Assembly (NCBI GenBank): GCA_036645955.1
Contig: JAVXND010000010.1
Location: forward strand, 1 to 64,000
Length of the DNA stretch: 64,000 bases
Direction: 5' to 3'
Source of the DNA: Limiplasma sp036645955
GTDB taxonomy: Bacteria; Bacillota; Clostridia; Christensenellales; Aristaeellaceae
Position 1 is the first letter of the stretch. Each line of letters begins with the position of its first letter. Position numbers and translations under genes: made by a program. The notes below the pieces were generated by a model. It saw only the letters and a program-made list of their open reading frames with translations. It had not been told where the DNA came from and did no database searches. Below, in pieces: positions 24,262 through 32,813 of this stretch.

Positions 24262-25791
24262 TTAGTATTTCGCCAAACGTTTGAAGGCATCCTGCATGCA
24301 GGGGTAGAGCGAATGATACATTTCATAACCCTTTTGATAAAACGCGACCTGTTCCGCAATGGGCGGCTGTTCAGCCCCCACATGAATCATGGCATCACAA
24401 GCCTCGCGCACGCTTGGGTACAGCCCTGCGCCAACGCCTGCCAGAATGGCCACGCCCAATGCAGGCCCTTCACTGCTTTGCGCCACGCACACAGGGCAAT
24501 CAAACACATCCGCCAGCATCTGCCGCCAAACCGCGCTTCGTCCGCCGCCGCCGCAAGCCAGCATGCGTTTGGGTTGCACCCCCATTTGACAAAGCACGCT
24601 CATACAATCCTTCAAAGAGTAGCTCACGCCCTCCATAACGGCACGCAGAAGGTCGCGCTTCTGGTGCATGGCAGACAGTCCGAAAAACACGCCGCGGCAA
24701 TCAGGGTCCAGATGCGGCGTGCGCTCGCCCATGAGGTAGGGCAGATAAAACAAGCGATTCGCACCCATGGGGCTTTGCGCCACTTCAGCGTTGATCAGCT
24801 CATAAGGGTCAATTTCAAGGCTTGCGGCCGTTTCACATTCCGCATGGCAAAAGGTATCGCGGAACCATTTGAGGCTCAAGCCCGCCGCCTGTGTTACACC
24901 CATCACATGCCAAGCGCCTGGAACCGCACAGCAAAAGGTATGCACGCGTCCCTTGGGGTCGATGGACAATTCATCGGTATGGGCAAACACCACGCCAGAG
25001 GTGCCGATGGTGGTAAATGCGCGCCCATCCGCCACAACGCCTGTGCCTACAGCGGCGGCGGCATTGTCCCCCGCTCCGCCCACAACAGGCGTTTTGGTGG
25101 AAAGTCCCGTAAGCGCCGCGGCCTGCGGGTTCACATGTCCCGTAATTTCACAGCTTTCGTAAACCTTGCCGAGCCAATCGGGGTTGATGTCCAGCTTTTG
25201 CAGTACCTCCATGCTCCAGCAGCGCTTTGGCACATCCAACAGCTGCATGCCGCTTGCATCGCTTACCTCGGTTGCAAATTCGCCTGTAAGCTTGTAGCGC
25301 ACATAATCCTTGGGTAGCAGGATATGGCGGCATTTTGCATAAATTTGCGGCTCGTGATTGCGCACCCACAAAATTTTGCTTGCCGTAAAGCCTGTAAGCG
25401 CAGGGTTTGCGGTAATTTCAATCAAGCGCTCCGCGCCCACCAAGGCCGTTATTTGTTCACACTCCGCGCCCGTGCGCTGGTCGCACCAAATAATGGAGGG
25501 ACGAAGCACCTCGCCGTTTTCGTCGAGCATTACAAGCCCATGCATCTGGCCTGAAATGCCAATGCCCGCAATAGCCTCCGCATCCGCACCGCTGTTTTGA
25601 AGCACGCGCGAAATGGTTTCCACCGCGGCATTCCACCAGTCCATGGGGTTTTGTTCTGCCCAGCCGTTTTGCGGCTGGCTCATGGGATATTCTGCCGTGG
25701 CGGAGCATACGGCGCGGCCGTCCTCGCTAAAGAGGACGGTCTTTGTGCCGCTGGTGCCAAGGTCAATACCCAACAGATATTTTTTGCTCAT
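24262..25791 (-). CDS. xylB: xylulokinase
   Basis: A 509-aa FGGY-family sugar kinase that phosphorylates D-xylulose to xylulose 5-phosphate for the pentose phosphate pathway. The N-terminal LLGIDLGTSGTKTVLF ATP-binding motif, WAEQNPMDWW, IIWCDQRT, GGAGDNAAAAVGTG and the C-terminal ACGGGGRSAVWRQMLADVF signature are present. Start at 25791 follows AGGAGG. It is 13 bp downstream of xylA and cotranscribed with it. Confidence 0.95.
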   Translation of the reverse strand: MSKKYLLGIDLGTSGTKTVLFSEDGRAVCSATAEYPMSQPQNGWAEQNPMDWWNAAVETISRVLQNSGADAEAIAGIGISGQMHGLVMLDENGEVLRPSIIWCDQRTGAECEQITALVGAERLIEITANPALTGFTASKILWVRNHEPQIYAKCRHILLPKDYVRYKLTGEFATEVSDASGMQLLDVPKRCWSMEVLQKLDINPDWLGKVYESCEITGHVNPQAAALTGLSTKTPVVGGAGDNAAAAVGTGVVADGRAFTTIGTSGVVFAHTDELSIDPKGRVHTFCCAVPGAWHVMGVTQAAGLSLKWFRDTFCHAECETAASLEIDPYELINAEVAQSPMGANRLFYLPYLMGERTPHLDPDCRGVFFGLSAMHQKRDLLRAVMEGVSYSLKDCMSVLCQMGVQPKRMLACGGGGRSAVWRQMLADVFDCPVCVAQSSEGPALGVAILAGVGAGLYPSVREACDAMIHVGAEQPPIAEQVAFYQKGYEMYHSLYPCMQDAFKRLAKY

Positions 25792-25804
25792 GGGAGTTTC
25801 CTCC

Positions 25805-27130
25805 TTACGCGCCAAACAGCACGCTGTTTAATACGCTTTCCAAATACTCCTGCTTGCCGCTGCCGGGCAATGCGGGTTCGCCGTTCTTGGCCGCAATGGC
25901 CGCGCACTCTTCCAGGGTCGCTTCGCCTGCGCGGATTTTCTTGCCGATGTCGGTATTTGCGTAGGAGGCATAACGCTCCGTAACAAATTCGTCCAAGCGG
26001 CCATCCTCAATCAGCTCTGCCGCCTTGATCAGCCCCAGCGCAAAGCTATCCATGCCTAAGATGAAGCCCAGGAACATATCCTCATAGGTGTAGGAGGGAC
26101 GGCGATTTTTTGCATCAAAGTTAAAGCCGCCGTTTTTGAGGCCGCCTGCCTTCAAAACCTCGTACATGCACAGGGTGGCTTCATACACATTGGAGGGGAA
26201 TTGATCCGTATCCCAGCCCAGCAAACAATCGCCTTGGTTTGCATCAATGGAGCCCAGCATGCCGTTCATGGCAGATACGCGCAGATCGTGCTGGAAGGTA
26301 TGCCCCGCCAAGGTGGCGTGGTTGGCTTCAATGTTCATCTTAAAATCTTTGTCCAGCCCATATTGGCGCACAAAGCCAATGGCTGTTGCGGCGTCAAAAT
26401 CGTACTGGTGCTTCATAGGCTCCTTGGGCTTTGGCTCAATAAAGAACTCGCCTTTAAAGCCGATGGAACGGCCGTATTTGACCGCCATTTTCATCAGCGC
26501 GGCAATGTTCTCCTGCTCAAATTTCATGTCGGTATTGAGCAAGGTTTCATAGCCTTCACGGCCGCCCCAGAACACATAGCCCTTGCCGCCCAGCTTCACA
26601 GTGCATTCCAGCGCCTTTTTGATCTGTGCGGCCGCATGGCAGTACACATCTACGCTGTTGGTGGAGCCTGCGCCATTCATGAAGCGCGGATTGGCGAACA
26701 TGTTGGCCGTACCCCACAGGCAATGAATGCCCGTTTTTTCCATTTGGAGCTTGATGTAATCCGTAATTTCGTCCAAACGGGCGTTGGTTTCGGTGATGTT
26801 TGCGCCCTCTGGCACAAGGTCGGCATCGTGAAAGCAGAAGTACTCAATGCCGAGCTTTTGCATAAATTCAAAGCCTGCATCCACCTTTGCACGCGCGTGC
26901 TCCATGGTGCCCGGCACCGCTCCGAAGGACTTGTCTGCCGTGCCTGCGCCAAACATATCCGAGCCAGCCGCGCACAGATTGTGCCACCACGCCATGGCGA
27001 AGGGCAAATGCTCGCGCATGGTTTTGCCCATGATTACGCGGGAAGGATCAAAGTACTTGAACGCCAACGGATTTTTGGATTTGGGGCCCTCATAAACCAC
27101 CTTGGGTAGGTTTTGAAAAATTTCTGTCAT
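25805..27130 (-). CDS. xylA: xylose isomerase
   Basis: A 441-aa metal-dependent TIM-barrel isomerase (D-xylose to D-xylulose). Motifs include the catalytic FCFHDADLVPEG, YVFWGGREGYE, FFIEPKPKEP metal-site segment, NIEANHATLAGHTFQHDLR and DANQGDCLLGWDTDQFP. The length is that of the class II enzyme. GAAAGGAG precedes the ATG. The transcript leader carries a 16-bp palindromic operator, so xylA-xylB should respond to the adjacent LacI-type regulator. Confidence 0.97.
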   Translation of the reverse strand: MTEIFQNLPKVVYEGPKSKNPLAFKYFDPSRVIMGKTMREHLPFAMAWWHNLCAAGSDMFGAGTADKSFGAVPGTMEHARAKVDAGFEFMQKLGIEYFCFHDADLVPEGANITETNARLDEITDYIKLQMEKTGIHCLWGTANMFANPRFMNGAGSTNSVDVYCHAAAQIKKALECTVKLGGKGYVFWGGREGYETLLNTDMKFEQENIAALMKMAVKYGRSIGFKGEFFIEPKPKEPMKHQYDFDAATAIGFVRQYGLDKDFKMNIEANHATLAGHTFQHDLRVSAMNGMLGSIDANQGDCLLGWDTDQFPSNVYEATLCMYEVLKAGGLKNGGFNFDAKNRRPSYTYEDMFLGFILGMDSFALGLIKAAELIEDGRLDEFVTERYASYANTDIGKKIRAGEATLEECAAIAAKNGEPALPGSGKQEYLESVLNSVLFGA

Positions 27131-27202
27131 TGTGTAACGCTCCTTTCAACATGGGGGCATCGTTTGCCGATGTCCGATGGATCTTTTGGCCAAATGTTGG
27201 TT

Positions 27203-27218
27203 GCGTGCTCGAGCACGC
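27203..27218. promoter_or_regulatory. palindromic operator in the xylAB leader
   Basis: Perfect 16-bp palindrome GCGTGCTCGAGCACGC, centred about 20 bp downstream of the predicted xylAB transcription start. The core GTGCTCGAGCAC recurs in front of the sugar ABC transporter at 28524-28535. Position and symmetry are those of a LacI-family repressor site. Confidence 0.85.
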
Positions 27219-27231
27219 TTTTCATAAAATG

Positions 27232-27260
27232 ATTATAAGCTCTTTTTTACGCTTTGTCAA
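27232..27260 (-). promoter_or_regulatory. promoter of xylAB
   Basis: TTGACA at 27260-27255 and TATAAT at 27237-27232 with a 17-bp spacer: a full-consensus promoter located just past the regulator stop codon. Confidence 0.9.
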
Positions 27261-27275
27261 CGGGGAAAAAATCCG

Positions 27276-28289
27276 TTACAGATTCTCGGTGATTTTGATT
27301 TGATTTTCCATAATGATCTTCTCGTCCTCGTTCATCACGCCTGCCAAAATCATATCAAAGGCGGCGCGAAAGGCGCGGTAGCCTTGCTCAATGGGTTGCT
27401 GGCACACCACGGCTTTCACAATGCCCCTCTTCATCATCGCCCGCGTAGAGGGCACATCGTCATACGACACCACGCGAATGTCTTCCCGCTTCATATCCAC
27501 CACGGCACGGCACACATCGCATGCGCCTGCGGCCACCACCAACAGCGCATCTATTTCGGGATGGCTTGCAAGCATGCCCGCCGTTGCGCGGTAGGCCTGT
27601 TCATGGTCATCCTGTGCGCTGTCGCGCGCCACCACTTGGATATACGGCGAATGCTTTTTCAAATGTGCCTCAAAGCCATTCAGCCGAAGCATATGCCCCA
27701 TCAGCGTGTTTACGCCTGTGATAATGCCAAGCTTCGCCTGCCCATTGGTTACCAAATGCATGAGGCCTGCCGCCGTTTCGCCGCCTGTTACATAATCACT
27801 GCCCACATAACAGCAACGGCAGCTACGGGCTATGTCCGTATTTACCGCCACCGTGGGAATGCCCTCCGCTTTTAGCTTGCATAGCCTTGCTTCCACGCGC
27901 GGATCATTGATGGGTTGAATCACAAGCGCCGAAAGCCCGTCCGCAATTTCGTCTATCAGGTGAAGCTGCCATTCCACCACATGGCCGCGCATGGTGCGCA
28001 GTACCAGCGAAACACCATAGTCCGCAAGCTCTGCCTGCGCTTTTTGAAAGCCTGCAATCACATCATCAAAAAACTCATTGCCCTCACTGCAAAGAATCAC
28101 GCCGATCACAGGCGCGGTACGCTTCACCGTAAGCGCACGCCCGACAATGTTTTTGGTATAGCCCATGTGTTCAATGGTGTGCATAATCAGCGCCTCTGTT
28201 TGCGGCTTCACGCGCCCGCGCTTGTTGAGCACCCGATCTACCGTTCCCCTGCTAACGCCGCAAATTTGGGCAATTTCTTTAATGGTCAT
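27276..28289 (-). CDS. LacI-family transcriptional regulator of the xylose/sugar-uptake genes
   Basis: A 337-aa repressor-type protein. Residues 2-48 are the LacI helix-turn-helix with hinge (TIKEIAQICGVSRGTVDRVLNKRGRVKP), followed by a periplasmic-binding-protein-like ligand domain (PVIGVILCSEGNEFFDDVIAGF, LVIQPINDP, GIITGVNTLMGHMLR, DALLVVAAGACDV, RVVSYDDVP). Lying between xylAB and a sugar transporter, both bearing the same palindrome, it most likely senses a pentose and represses both (inference). It has its own promoter with a palindrome at the start site, suggesting autoregulation. Confidence 0.92.
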   Translation of the reverse strand: MTIKEIAQICGVSRGTVDRVLNKRGRVKPQTEALIMHTIEHMGYTKNIVGRALTVKRTAPVIGVILCSEGNEFFDDVIAGFQKAQAELADYGVSLVLRTMRGHVVEWQLHLIDEIADGLSALVIQPINDPRVEARLCKLKAEGIPTVAVNTDIARSCRCCYVGSDYVTGGETAAGLMHLVTNGQAKLGIITGVNTLMGHMLRLNGFEAHLKKHSPYIQVVARDSAQDDHEQAYRATAGMLASHPEIDALLVVAAGACDVCRAVVDMKREDIRVVSYDDVPSTRAMMKRGIVKAVVCQQPIEQGYRAFRAAFDMILAGVMNEDEKIIMENQIKITENL

Positions 28290-28314
28290 TTTAGGCAGCG
28301 CTCCCTCTCGAATA

Positions 28315-28326
28315 TACCATATGGTA
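28315..28326. promoter_or_regulatory. palindrome at the regulator's transcription start
   Basis: Perfect 12-bp palindrome TACCATATGGTA lies 5-17 bp downstream of the -10 of the regulator promoter. It differs from the xyl operator core, so it may bind another protein or be a divergent autoregulatory site. Confidence 0.45.
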
Positions 28327-28331
28327 AGCGA

Positions 28332-28360
28332 ATCATAGGGCCAAGAGGTGAAAATGTCAA
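28332..28360 (-). promoter_or_regulatory. promoter of the LacI-family regulator gene
   Basis: TTGACA at 28360-28355 and TATGAT at 28337-28332, spacer 17 bp. The 340-bp gap between regulator and transporter genes thus holds two divergent promoters and the operator sites. Confidence 0.8.
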
Positions 28361-28451
28361 GCGGATGCGCAGGGCAAATGTCTGGTTTCAGCTATACCTA
28401 TTATATGCAAACAACATAGCGCACAAAATTCAAATATTTTTTTGTGCGCTA

Positions 28452-28479
28452 TTGACAAGCCCAAAAAAATGGATATAAT
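28452..28479 (+). promoter_or_regulatory. promoter of the sugar ABC transporter operon
   Basis: TTGACA at 28452-28457 and TATAAT at 28474-28479, spacer 16 bp, about 150 bp upstream of the binding-protein gene. Confidence 0.87.
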
Positions 28480-28514
28480 GGATCGTGACCGCTGGGGAAA
28501 TAAGATTTGGTGTA

Positions 28515-28567
28515 GCATAAAATGTGCTCGAGCACGCTATCGCACTTTTATGCAATGCTTTTTTTCT
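28515..28567 (+). promoter_or_regulatory. operator nested in a terminator-like hairpin, transporter leader
   Basis: The operator GTGCTCGAGCAC (28524-28535) lies between arms GCATAAAATGTGC (28515-28527) and GCACTTTTATGC (28542-28553), which pair with one bulge. Seven T residues follow within 6 nt. The element could be both the DNA site of the LacI regulator and an RNA attenuator. A second small hairpin (CTCTCGTGTGAGAG) follows before the Shine-Dalgarno. Confidence 0.6.
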
Positions 28568-28629
28568 GTATGCTTTTTAGGCTCTCGTGTGAGAGGGCTT
28601 AGAAATAAATAAAAAGGAGTGTACCAATT

Positions 28630-29673
28630 ATGAAAAAGGTTATTTCAGTCCTGTTGGCTCTCGTACTCACCCTTTCATTGGCAAGCGTAGCCCTTGCAGA
28701 AGGCAAAATCGGCGTAGCAATGCCCACCCAAAGCCTGCAACGCTGGAACCAAGATGGTGAAAACATGAAGAAGCTGCTTGAAGAAGCAGGCTTCACTGTC
28801 AACCTGCAATACGCCAACAACGAGGTTGCCACGCAGGTCAGCCAGTTGGAAAACATGATTTTGGACGAATGCCAGCTCTTGGTTGTTGCCTCTATTGATG
28901 GCAGCGCCCTAGGCACCGTGCTTGCACAGGCCAAGGAAGCCAATATTCCCGTTATCGCATATGACCGTCTGATCATGGATACCGATGCCATCAGCTACTA
29001 CACCACCTTTGATAACTACTCCGTTGGCACCATTCAAGGCAACTATGTCAAAGATACCTTGGATCTTGACAACGCAGAAGGCCCCTTCAACATGGAATTC
29101 TTCGCTGGCTCCCCTGATGATAACAACGCTCGTTTCTTCTTCCAAGGCGCCTTTGATGTGCTCAAGCCTTACATCGACAGCGGCAAGCTGGTTGTAAAGT
29201 CTGGTCAAGTAGAGTTTGAAGCCATTGCAACGCCCAGCTGGTCCTCCGAAAAGGCGCAAGCCCGTATGGATAACCTCATTGCCGCCAACTATGCCGATGG
29301 CACCAAGCTGGATGTTGTGCTTTGCTCCAACGACTCCACTGCCTTGGGCGCAACCAATAGCTTGGTAGCCGCCGGCTTTGAAACCCTCCCCATTATCACT
29401 GGTATGGATTGCGACGTTGCCAATGTGAAGAACATGGTCAAGGGTTTGCAAAGCATGTCCGTATTCAAGGATACCCGCACCTTGGCCGCTGAAACCGTCA
29501 AGATGGTTACCGCCATCATGAAGGGCGAAACCCCCGAAACCAACAACACCTATGACAATAACGTGTTTAAGGTTCCCAGCTATCTGTGCGTGCCTGTTTT
29601 TGCAGATGCAAGCAACTATGAAGAGCTGCTGGTAAAGAGCGGCTATTACACCGCCGAGCAGCTGGCTCAATAA
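28630..29673 (+). CDS. chvE: multiple-monosaccharide ABC transporter substrate-binding protein (ChvE type)
   Basis: A 347-aa exported sugar-binding protein. A signal peptide (MKKVISVLLALVLTLSLASVALA) is followed by a type I periplasmic-binding fold: IGVAMPTQSLQRWNQDG, ASIDGSALGTVLAQAKEANIPVIAYDRLI, and ALGATNSL followed by PIITGMDCD. This matches ChvE/XylF-like proteins that bind xylose, arabinose, galactose or glucose. There is no lipobox Cys at the cleavage site, unusual for a Gram-positive importer. AAAGGAG precedes the ATG. A strong hairpin downstream likely raises its level over the rest of the operon. Confidence 0.93.
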   Translation: MKKVISVLLALVLTLSLASVALAEGKIGVAMPTQSLQRWNQDGENMKKLLEEAGFTVNLQYANNEVATQVSQLENMILDECQLLVVASIDGSALGTVLAQAKEANIPVIAYDRLIMDTDAISYYTTFDNYSVGTIQGNYVKDTLDLDNAEGPFNMEFFAGSPDDNNARFFFQGAFDVLKPYIDSGKLVVKSGQVEFEAIATPSWSSEKAQARMDNLIAANYADGTKLDVVLCSNDSTALGATNSLVAAGFETLPIITGMDCDVANVKNMVKGLQSMSVFKDTRTLAAETVKMVTAIMKGETPETNNTYDNNVFKVPSYLCVPVFADASNYEELLVKSGYYTAEQLAQ

Positions 29674-29699
29674 TTTCATTCACAAATTCCCAATATCAG

Positions 29700-29738
29700 G
29701 CGGGGAAGCGGACCCTTGTCCGCTTCCCCGCTTTAGTT
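29700..29738 (+). terminator. intercistronic hairpin between binding protein and ATPase genes
   Basis: Perfect 14-bp stem GCGGGGAAGCGGAC/GTCCGCTTCCCCGC with a CCTT loop, then TTTAGTTT. The poor T-tract suggests partial termination or mRNA 3'-end protection, giving excess binding protein over ATPase and permease. Confidence 0.8.
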
Positions 29739-29754
29739 TCGGGAGGAATGTTTC

Positions 29755-31302
29755 TTGGCTAATACCATCCTTCAAATGCGAAACATCACCAAGCTCTTTC
29801 CCGGCGTAAAAGCTCTGGATCAAGTAAATATCGAAGTGATACAGGGCGAAATTCATGCCATTTGCGGCGAAAATGGTGCGGGAAAGTCTACGCTGATGAA
29901 CGTATTAAGCGGCATCTACCCCTACGGAACCTACGAGGGCGATATTTTTTATCACGGCAAGGAATGCCGCTTCAAATCCATCAAGGACAGCGAGCGCTTA
30001 GGCATTGTCATCATCCATCAAGAGCTGGCGCTGGTGCCCTATTTAAGCATTGCCGAAAATATGTTTTTAGGCAATGAGCAGGCGCATAACGGGGTTGTCA
30101 ATTGGGATCAAACCTACCGCAAGGCAGAAACCTATATGCACATGGTGGGTTTGAACGAAAATTCGCGCACCTTGGTCAAGGACATTGGCATGGGCAAGCA
30201 GCAGCTTGCCGAAATTGCAAAAGCGCTGGCGAAAAATGTCAAGCTGCTGATTTTGGATGAGCCCACCTCTTCGCTAAACGAAAGTGATGCCAAAAAGCTC
30301 TTGGACTTATTGATTACCTTCAAAAAGGAAAAGGGCATTACAAGCATCATTATTTCTCATAAACTGAATGAAATTGCCTATTGCGCCGATCAAATCACCG
30401 TTATTCGTGATGGCCATAGCATTGAAACCTTGAACAGCGCCACCGATATCATTACCGAGGAGCGCATTATCAAGGGTATGGTGGGCCGCGAAATGACCAG
30501 CCGCTTTCCCGCGCGAGAGCATCACATCGGTGAAGTTGCGTTGGAGGTCAGGGATTGGACGGTCTATCATCCGCTTTACACGGAAAAAAAGGTGGTTGAC
30601 AACGTAAGCCTCACCGTACACCGCGGCGAGGTCGTTGGCGTTGCAGGCTTGATTGGCGCAGGGCGCACCGAGCTTGCTATGTCCATTTTCGGCAAAGCCT
30701 ATGGCTCCAACGTTTCAGGCGAACTATATAAGGATGGTGAACAGCTCCATCTACGCACCATTCCCCAAGCCATTCAAAGCGGCTTTGCTTATGTCAGCGA
30801 AGACCGCAAGGGCGACGGCCTCATTACCTCCAACAACATCAAGCACAACATTACCCTTGCGCGGCCTCAGTTTATATCCAAGCGCGGCATACTGGATAAG
30901 GACCTTGAAGCAAACCGTGCGGAGGAATACCGCGAGAAGCTAGGCATCAAAGCGCCTTCTGTGGAGCAGCTGGTCAGCAACCTTTCAGGCGGCAATCAGC
31001 AAAAGGTATTGGTTGGCAAGTGGATGTTTGCCCAGCCCGATATTATGCTGCTGGACGAACCTACGCGCGGTGTAGATGTAGGCGCAAAGTACGAAATTTA
31101 CCAAATCATCAACGATCTTGTGGCGCAGGGTAAGTCCATCCTCATGATTTCCTCCGAGCTTCCCGAAATTTTAGGCATGTGCGACCGCATCTATGTAATG
31201 AACGAGGGGCGGCTGATTGCAGAGCTTAGCGCAAAGGAAGCATCCCAAGAAGCCATCATGGGCTATATCATGCAAGACAGCAAGGGAGAGATTGGCGCAT
31301 GA
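29755..31302 (+). CDS. mmsA: multiple-monosaccharide ABC transporter ATP-binding protein
   Basis: A 515-aa cytoplasmic ATPase with two fused ABC domains, as in carbohydrate-uptake type 2 transporters (XylG/RbsA/GguA). NBD1 has GENGAGKST (about 38) and LLILDEPTSSLNE. In NBD2 the Walker A is altered (GLIGAGRTEL, about 298), as is normal for this family, with signature LSGGNQQKV (about 411) and LLDEPTRGVDVGAK. The start is TTG with GGGAGG 8 nt upstream; the nearer ATG is out of frame and soon stops. Overlaps the permease gene by 4 bp. Confidence 0.94.
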   Translation: MANTILQMRNITKLFPGVKALDQVNIEVIQGEIHAICGENGAGKSTLMNVLSGIYPYGTYEGDIFYHGKECRFKSIKDSERLGIVIIHQELALVPYLSIAENMFLGNEQAHNGVVNWDQTYRKAETYMHMVGLNENSRTLVKDIGMGKQQLAEIAKALAKNVKLLILDEPTSSLNESDAKKLLDLLITFKKEKGITSIIISHKLNEIAYCADQITVIRDGHSIETLNSATDIITEERIIKGMVGREMTSRFPAREHHIGEVALEVRDWTVYHPLYTEKKVVDNVSLTVHRGEVVGVAGLIGAGRTELAMSIFGKAYGSNVSGELYKDGEQLHLRTIPQAIQSGFAYVSEDRKGDGLITSNNIKHNITLARPQFISKRGILDKDLEANRAEEYREKLGIKAPSVEQLVSNLSGGNQQKVLVGKWMFAQPDIMLLDEPTRGVDVGAKYEIYQIINDLVAQGKSILMISSELPEILGMCDRIYVMNEGRLIAELSAKEASQEAIMGYIMQDSKGEIGA

Positions 31303-32540
31303 GCACTATCAAATCTAAGCTCAAAGGAAACATGAAGCAGTACACCATGTTAATTGCATTGGTGGTTATTGTGATTCTGTTTCAATTTACAACAGGTGGT
31401 AAGCTCTTAAAGCCTATGAACGTGTCCAACATTGTGTTCCAGAATGCCTATGTCGTGATTCTGGCCGTGGGCATGCTTTTGTGCATTCTTTCTGGCGGCA
31501 ACATCGACCTTGCCGTCGGCTCTGTGGTAGCGCTTGTAGGTGCATGCGCGGGCACATTCATCATTTCTTGGGGCTGGAATACGTACCTTGCCATTGGCTG
31601 TTGCTTGGTCATTGGCATACTGATTGGCATGTGGCAAGGCTTTTGGATTGCGTATGTACGCATTCCAGCCTTTATTGTAACCCTGTCAGGCATGCTGGTG
31701 TTTCGCGGTTTGGCGCTATTGGTATTAAACGGCATGACCATTGCCCCCTTCCCGGACAATTACCTGAGCATGTCCACAGGCTTTGTGCCTGATGTGCTGG
31801 GCACGGTTCAGCTCTTTGGCATGAAGCTAAACCTGACCTGCTTCTTTGCCGGCATTTTGGTTGCGGCGGTGTTTTGCGTCATGCAAGTGCTGAGCAACCA
31901 AAAGCGCAAACGCAAGGGCTATGCTTCCGATAGCACCCCCACCCTTGTGCTCAAGCTTGTGGTGGTTTCGGCCGCGCTCATCTGCTTTTTCACCATTCTG
32001 GCACGCTACCGCGGCATTCCCACAGTGCTTATCATCCTTGGGATATTGCTCATCTGCTACACCTTCTTTACCACCAAAACTGTCATGGGCCGCCACCTCT
32101 ACGCATTGGGCGGCAACGAAAAAGCGGCTCGCCTATCTGGCGTAAAAACCAATCGCCTGCTGTTTTTAAGCTATGTGAACATGTCCTTTCTTTCGGCTGT
32201 GGCTGGTTTGGTTTTTGCGGCTCGCTTAAATAGCGCCAGCCCTCAAGCTGGTATGAGCTTTGAGCTAGATGCCATTGGCGCTTGCTACATCGGCGGCGCG
32301 TCCGCTTACGGCGGTGTCGGCACGGTTGGCGGCACGCTGATTGGCGCTTTAATCATGGGCGTGCTCAACAACGGTATGTCCATCATGGGCATTTCCTCCA
32401 ACACCCAGCAGGTGGTGAAGGGCTTGGTATTGCTAGGCGCGGTTGCGTTTGACATTCTAAGCAAGCAGCAGGTTGCTTTGCCTATTTTTCAAAACAAACA
32501 CAAAGCAAAGAAGGCAACGACAAATAACGTCAAAGCATAG
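31299..32540 (+). CDS. mmsB: multiple-monosaccharide ABC transporter permease
   Basis: A 413-aa membrane protein with about ten helices, of the CUT2 permease family (XylH/GguB). Typical motifs are LSGGNIDLAVGSVVALVGA, RIPAFIVTLSGMLVFRGLALL, MGRHLYALGGNEKAARLSGVKT and ACYIGGASAYGGVGTVGGTLIGAL. A charged central loop (QKRKRKGYASDSTP) interrupts the helices as in the family. ATGA overlap with the ATPase gene; the operon ends at a strong terminator. Confidence 0.95.
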   Translation: MSTIKSKLKGNMKQYTMLIALVVIVILFQFTTGGKLLKPMNVSNIVFQNAYVVILAVGMLLCILSGGNIDLAVGSVVALVGACAGTFIISWGWNTYLAIGCCLVIGILIGMWQGFWIAYVRIPAFIVTLSGMLVFRGLALLVLNGMTIAPFPDNYLSMSTGFVPDVLGTVQLFGMKLNLTCFFAGILVAAVFCVMQVLSNQKRKRKGYASDSTPTLVLKLVVVSAALICFFTILARYRGIPTVLIILGILLICYTFFTTKTVMGRHLYALGGNEKAARLSGVKTNRLLFLSYVNMSFLSAVAGLVFAARLNSASPQAGMSFELDAIGACYIGGASAYGGVGTVGGTLIGALIMGVLNNGMSIMGISSNTQQVVKGLVLLGAVAFDILSKQQVALPIFQNKHKAKKATTNNVKA

Positions 32541-32560
32541 GTAGGTTTTGCATACGGAAT

Positions 32561-32607
32561 AACGAGGGCTGGTGCAATGTTGATTGCACCAGCCCTCGTT
32601 TGTTTTT
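32561..32607 (+). terminator. terminator of the sugar ABC transporter operon
   Basis: Perfect 18-bp inverted repeat (AACGAGGGCTGGTGCAAT and complement) with a 4-nt loop, followed by TGTTTTTG. Confidence 0.93.
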
Positions 32608-32623
32608 GCTTTGGTTGGGGGGG

Positions 32624-32805
32624 AACGCCAGCTGGGCGGACACCATATATGGTGTCCCTACAGGGATTTTGGTGCTCATTGTCATGGGTGGAGGGGCGTT
32701 ATTGGTACGGAAACGCCAACTGGGCGGACACCATGTATGGTGTCACCACAGGGAGTACGGTGCTCCTTGGCATGGGCGGAGGGATGTATCGGTACGGGAA
32801 CGCCT
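32624..32805 (+). repeat. two tandem ~86-bp repeats with a central palindrome (copies A and B)
   Basis: Two direct units begin at the AACGCCAGCTGGGC and AACGCCAACTGGGC segments and a third start (GAACGCC) is truncated at the rodA end. Each carries a palindrome: GGACACCATATATGGTGTCC at 32638-32657 (perfect) and a copy at 32726-32745 with two changes. Shared flanks include CTACAGGGA and CATGGGnGGAGGG. The same element occurs near 43.08 and 54.08 kb. No coding sense was found in the 200 bp. Confidence 0.85.
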
Positions 32806-32813
32806 ACTGCATA

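Noticed and set aside
24313..25317. Plus-strand 334-codon open frame opposite xylB
   Set aside because: Antisense shadow of a clear FGGY kinase with low-complexity, His-rich translation and no start signal.
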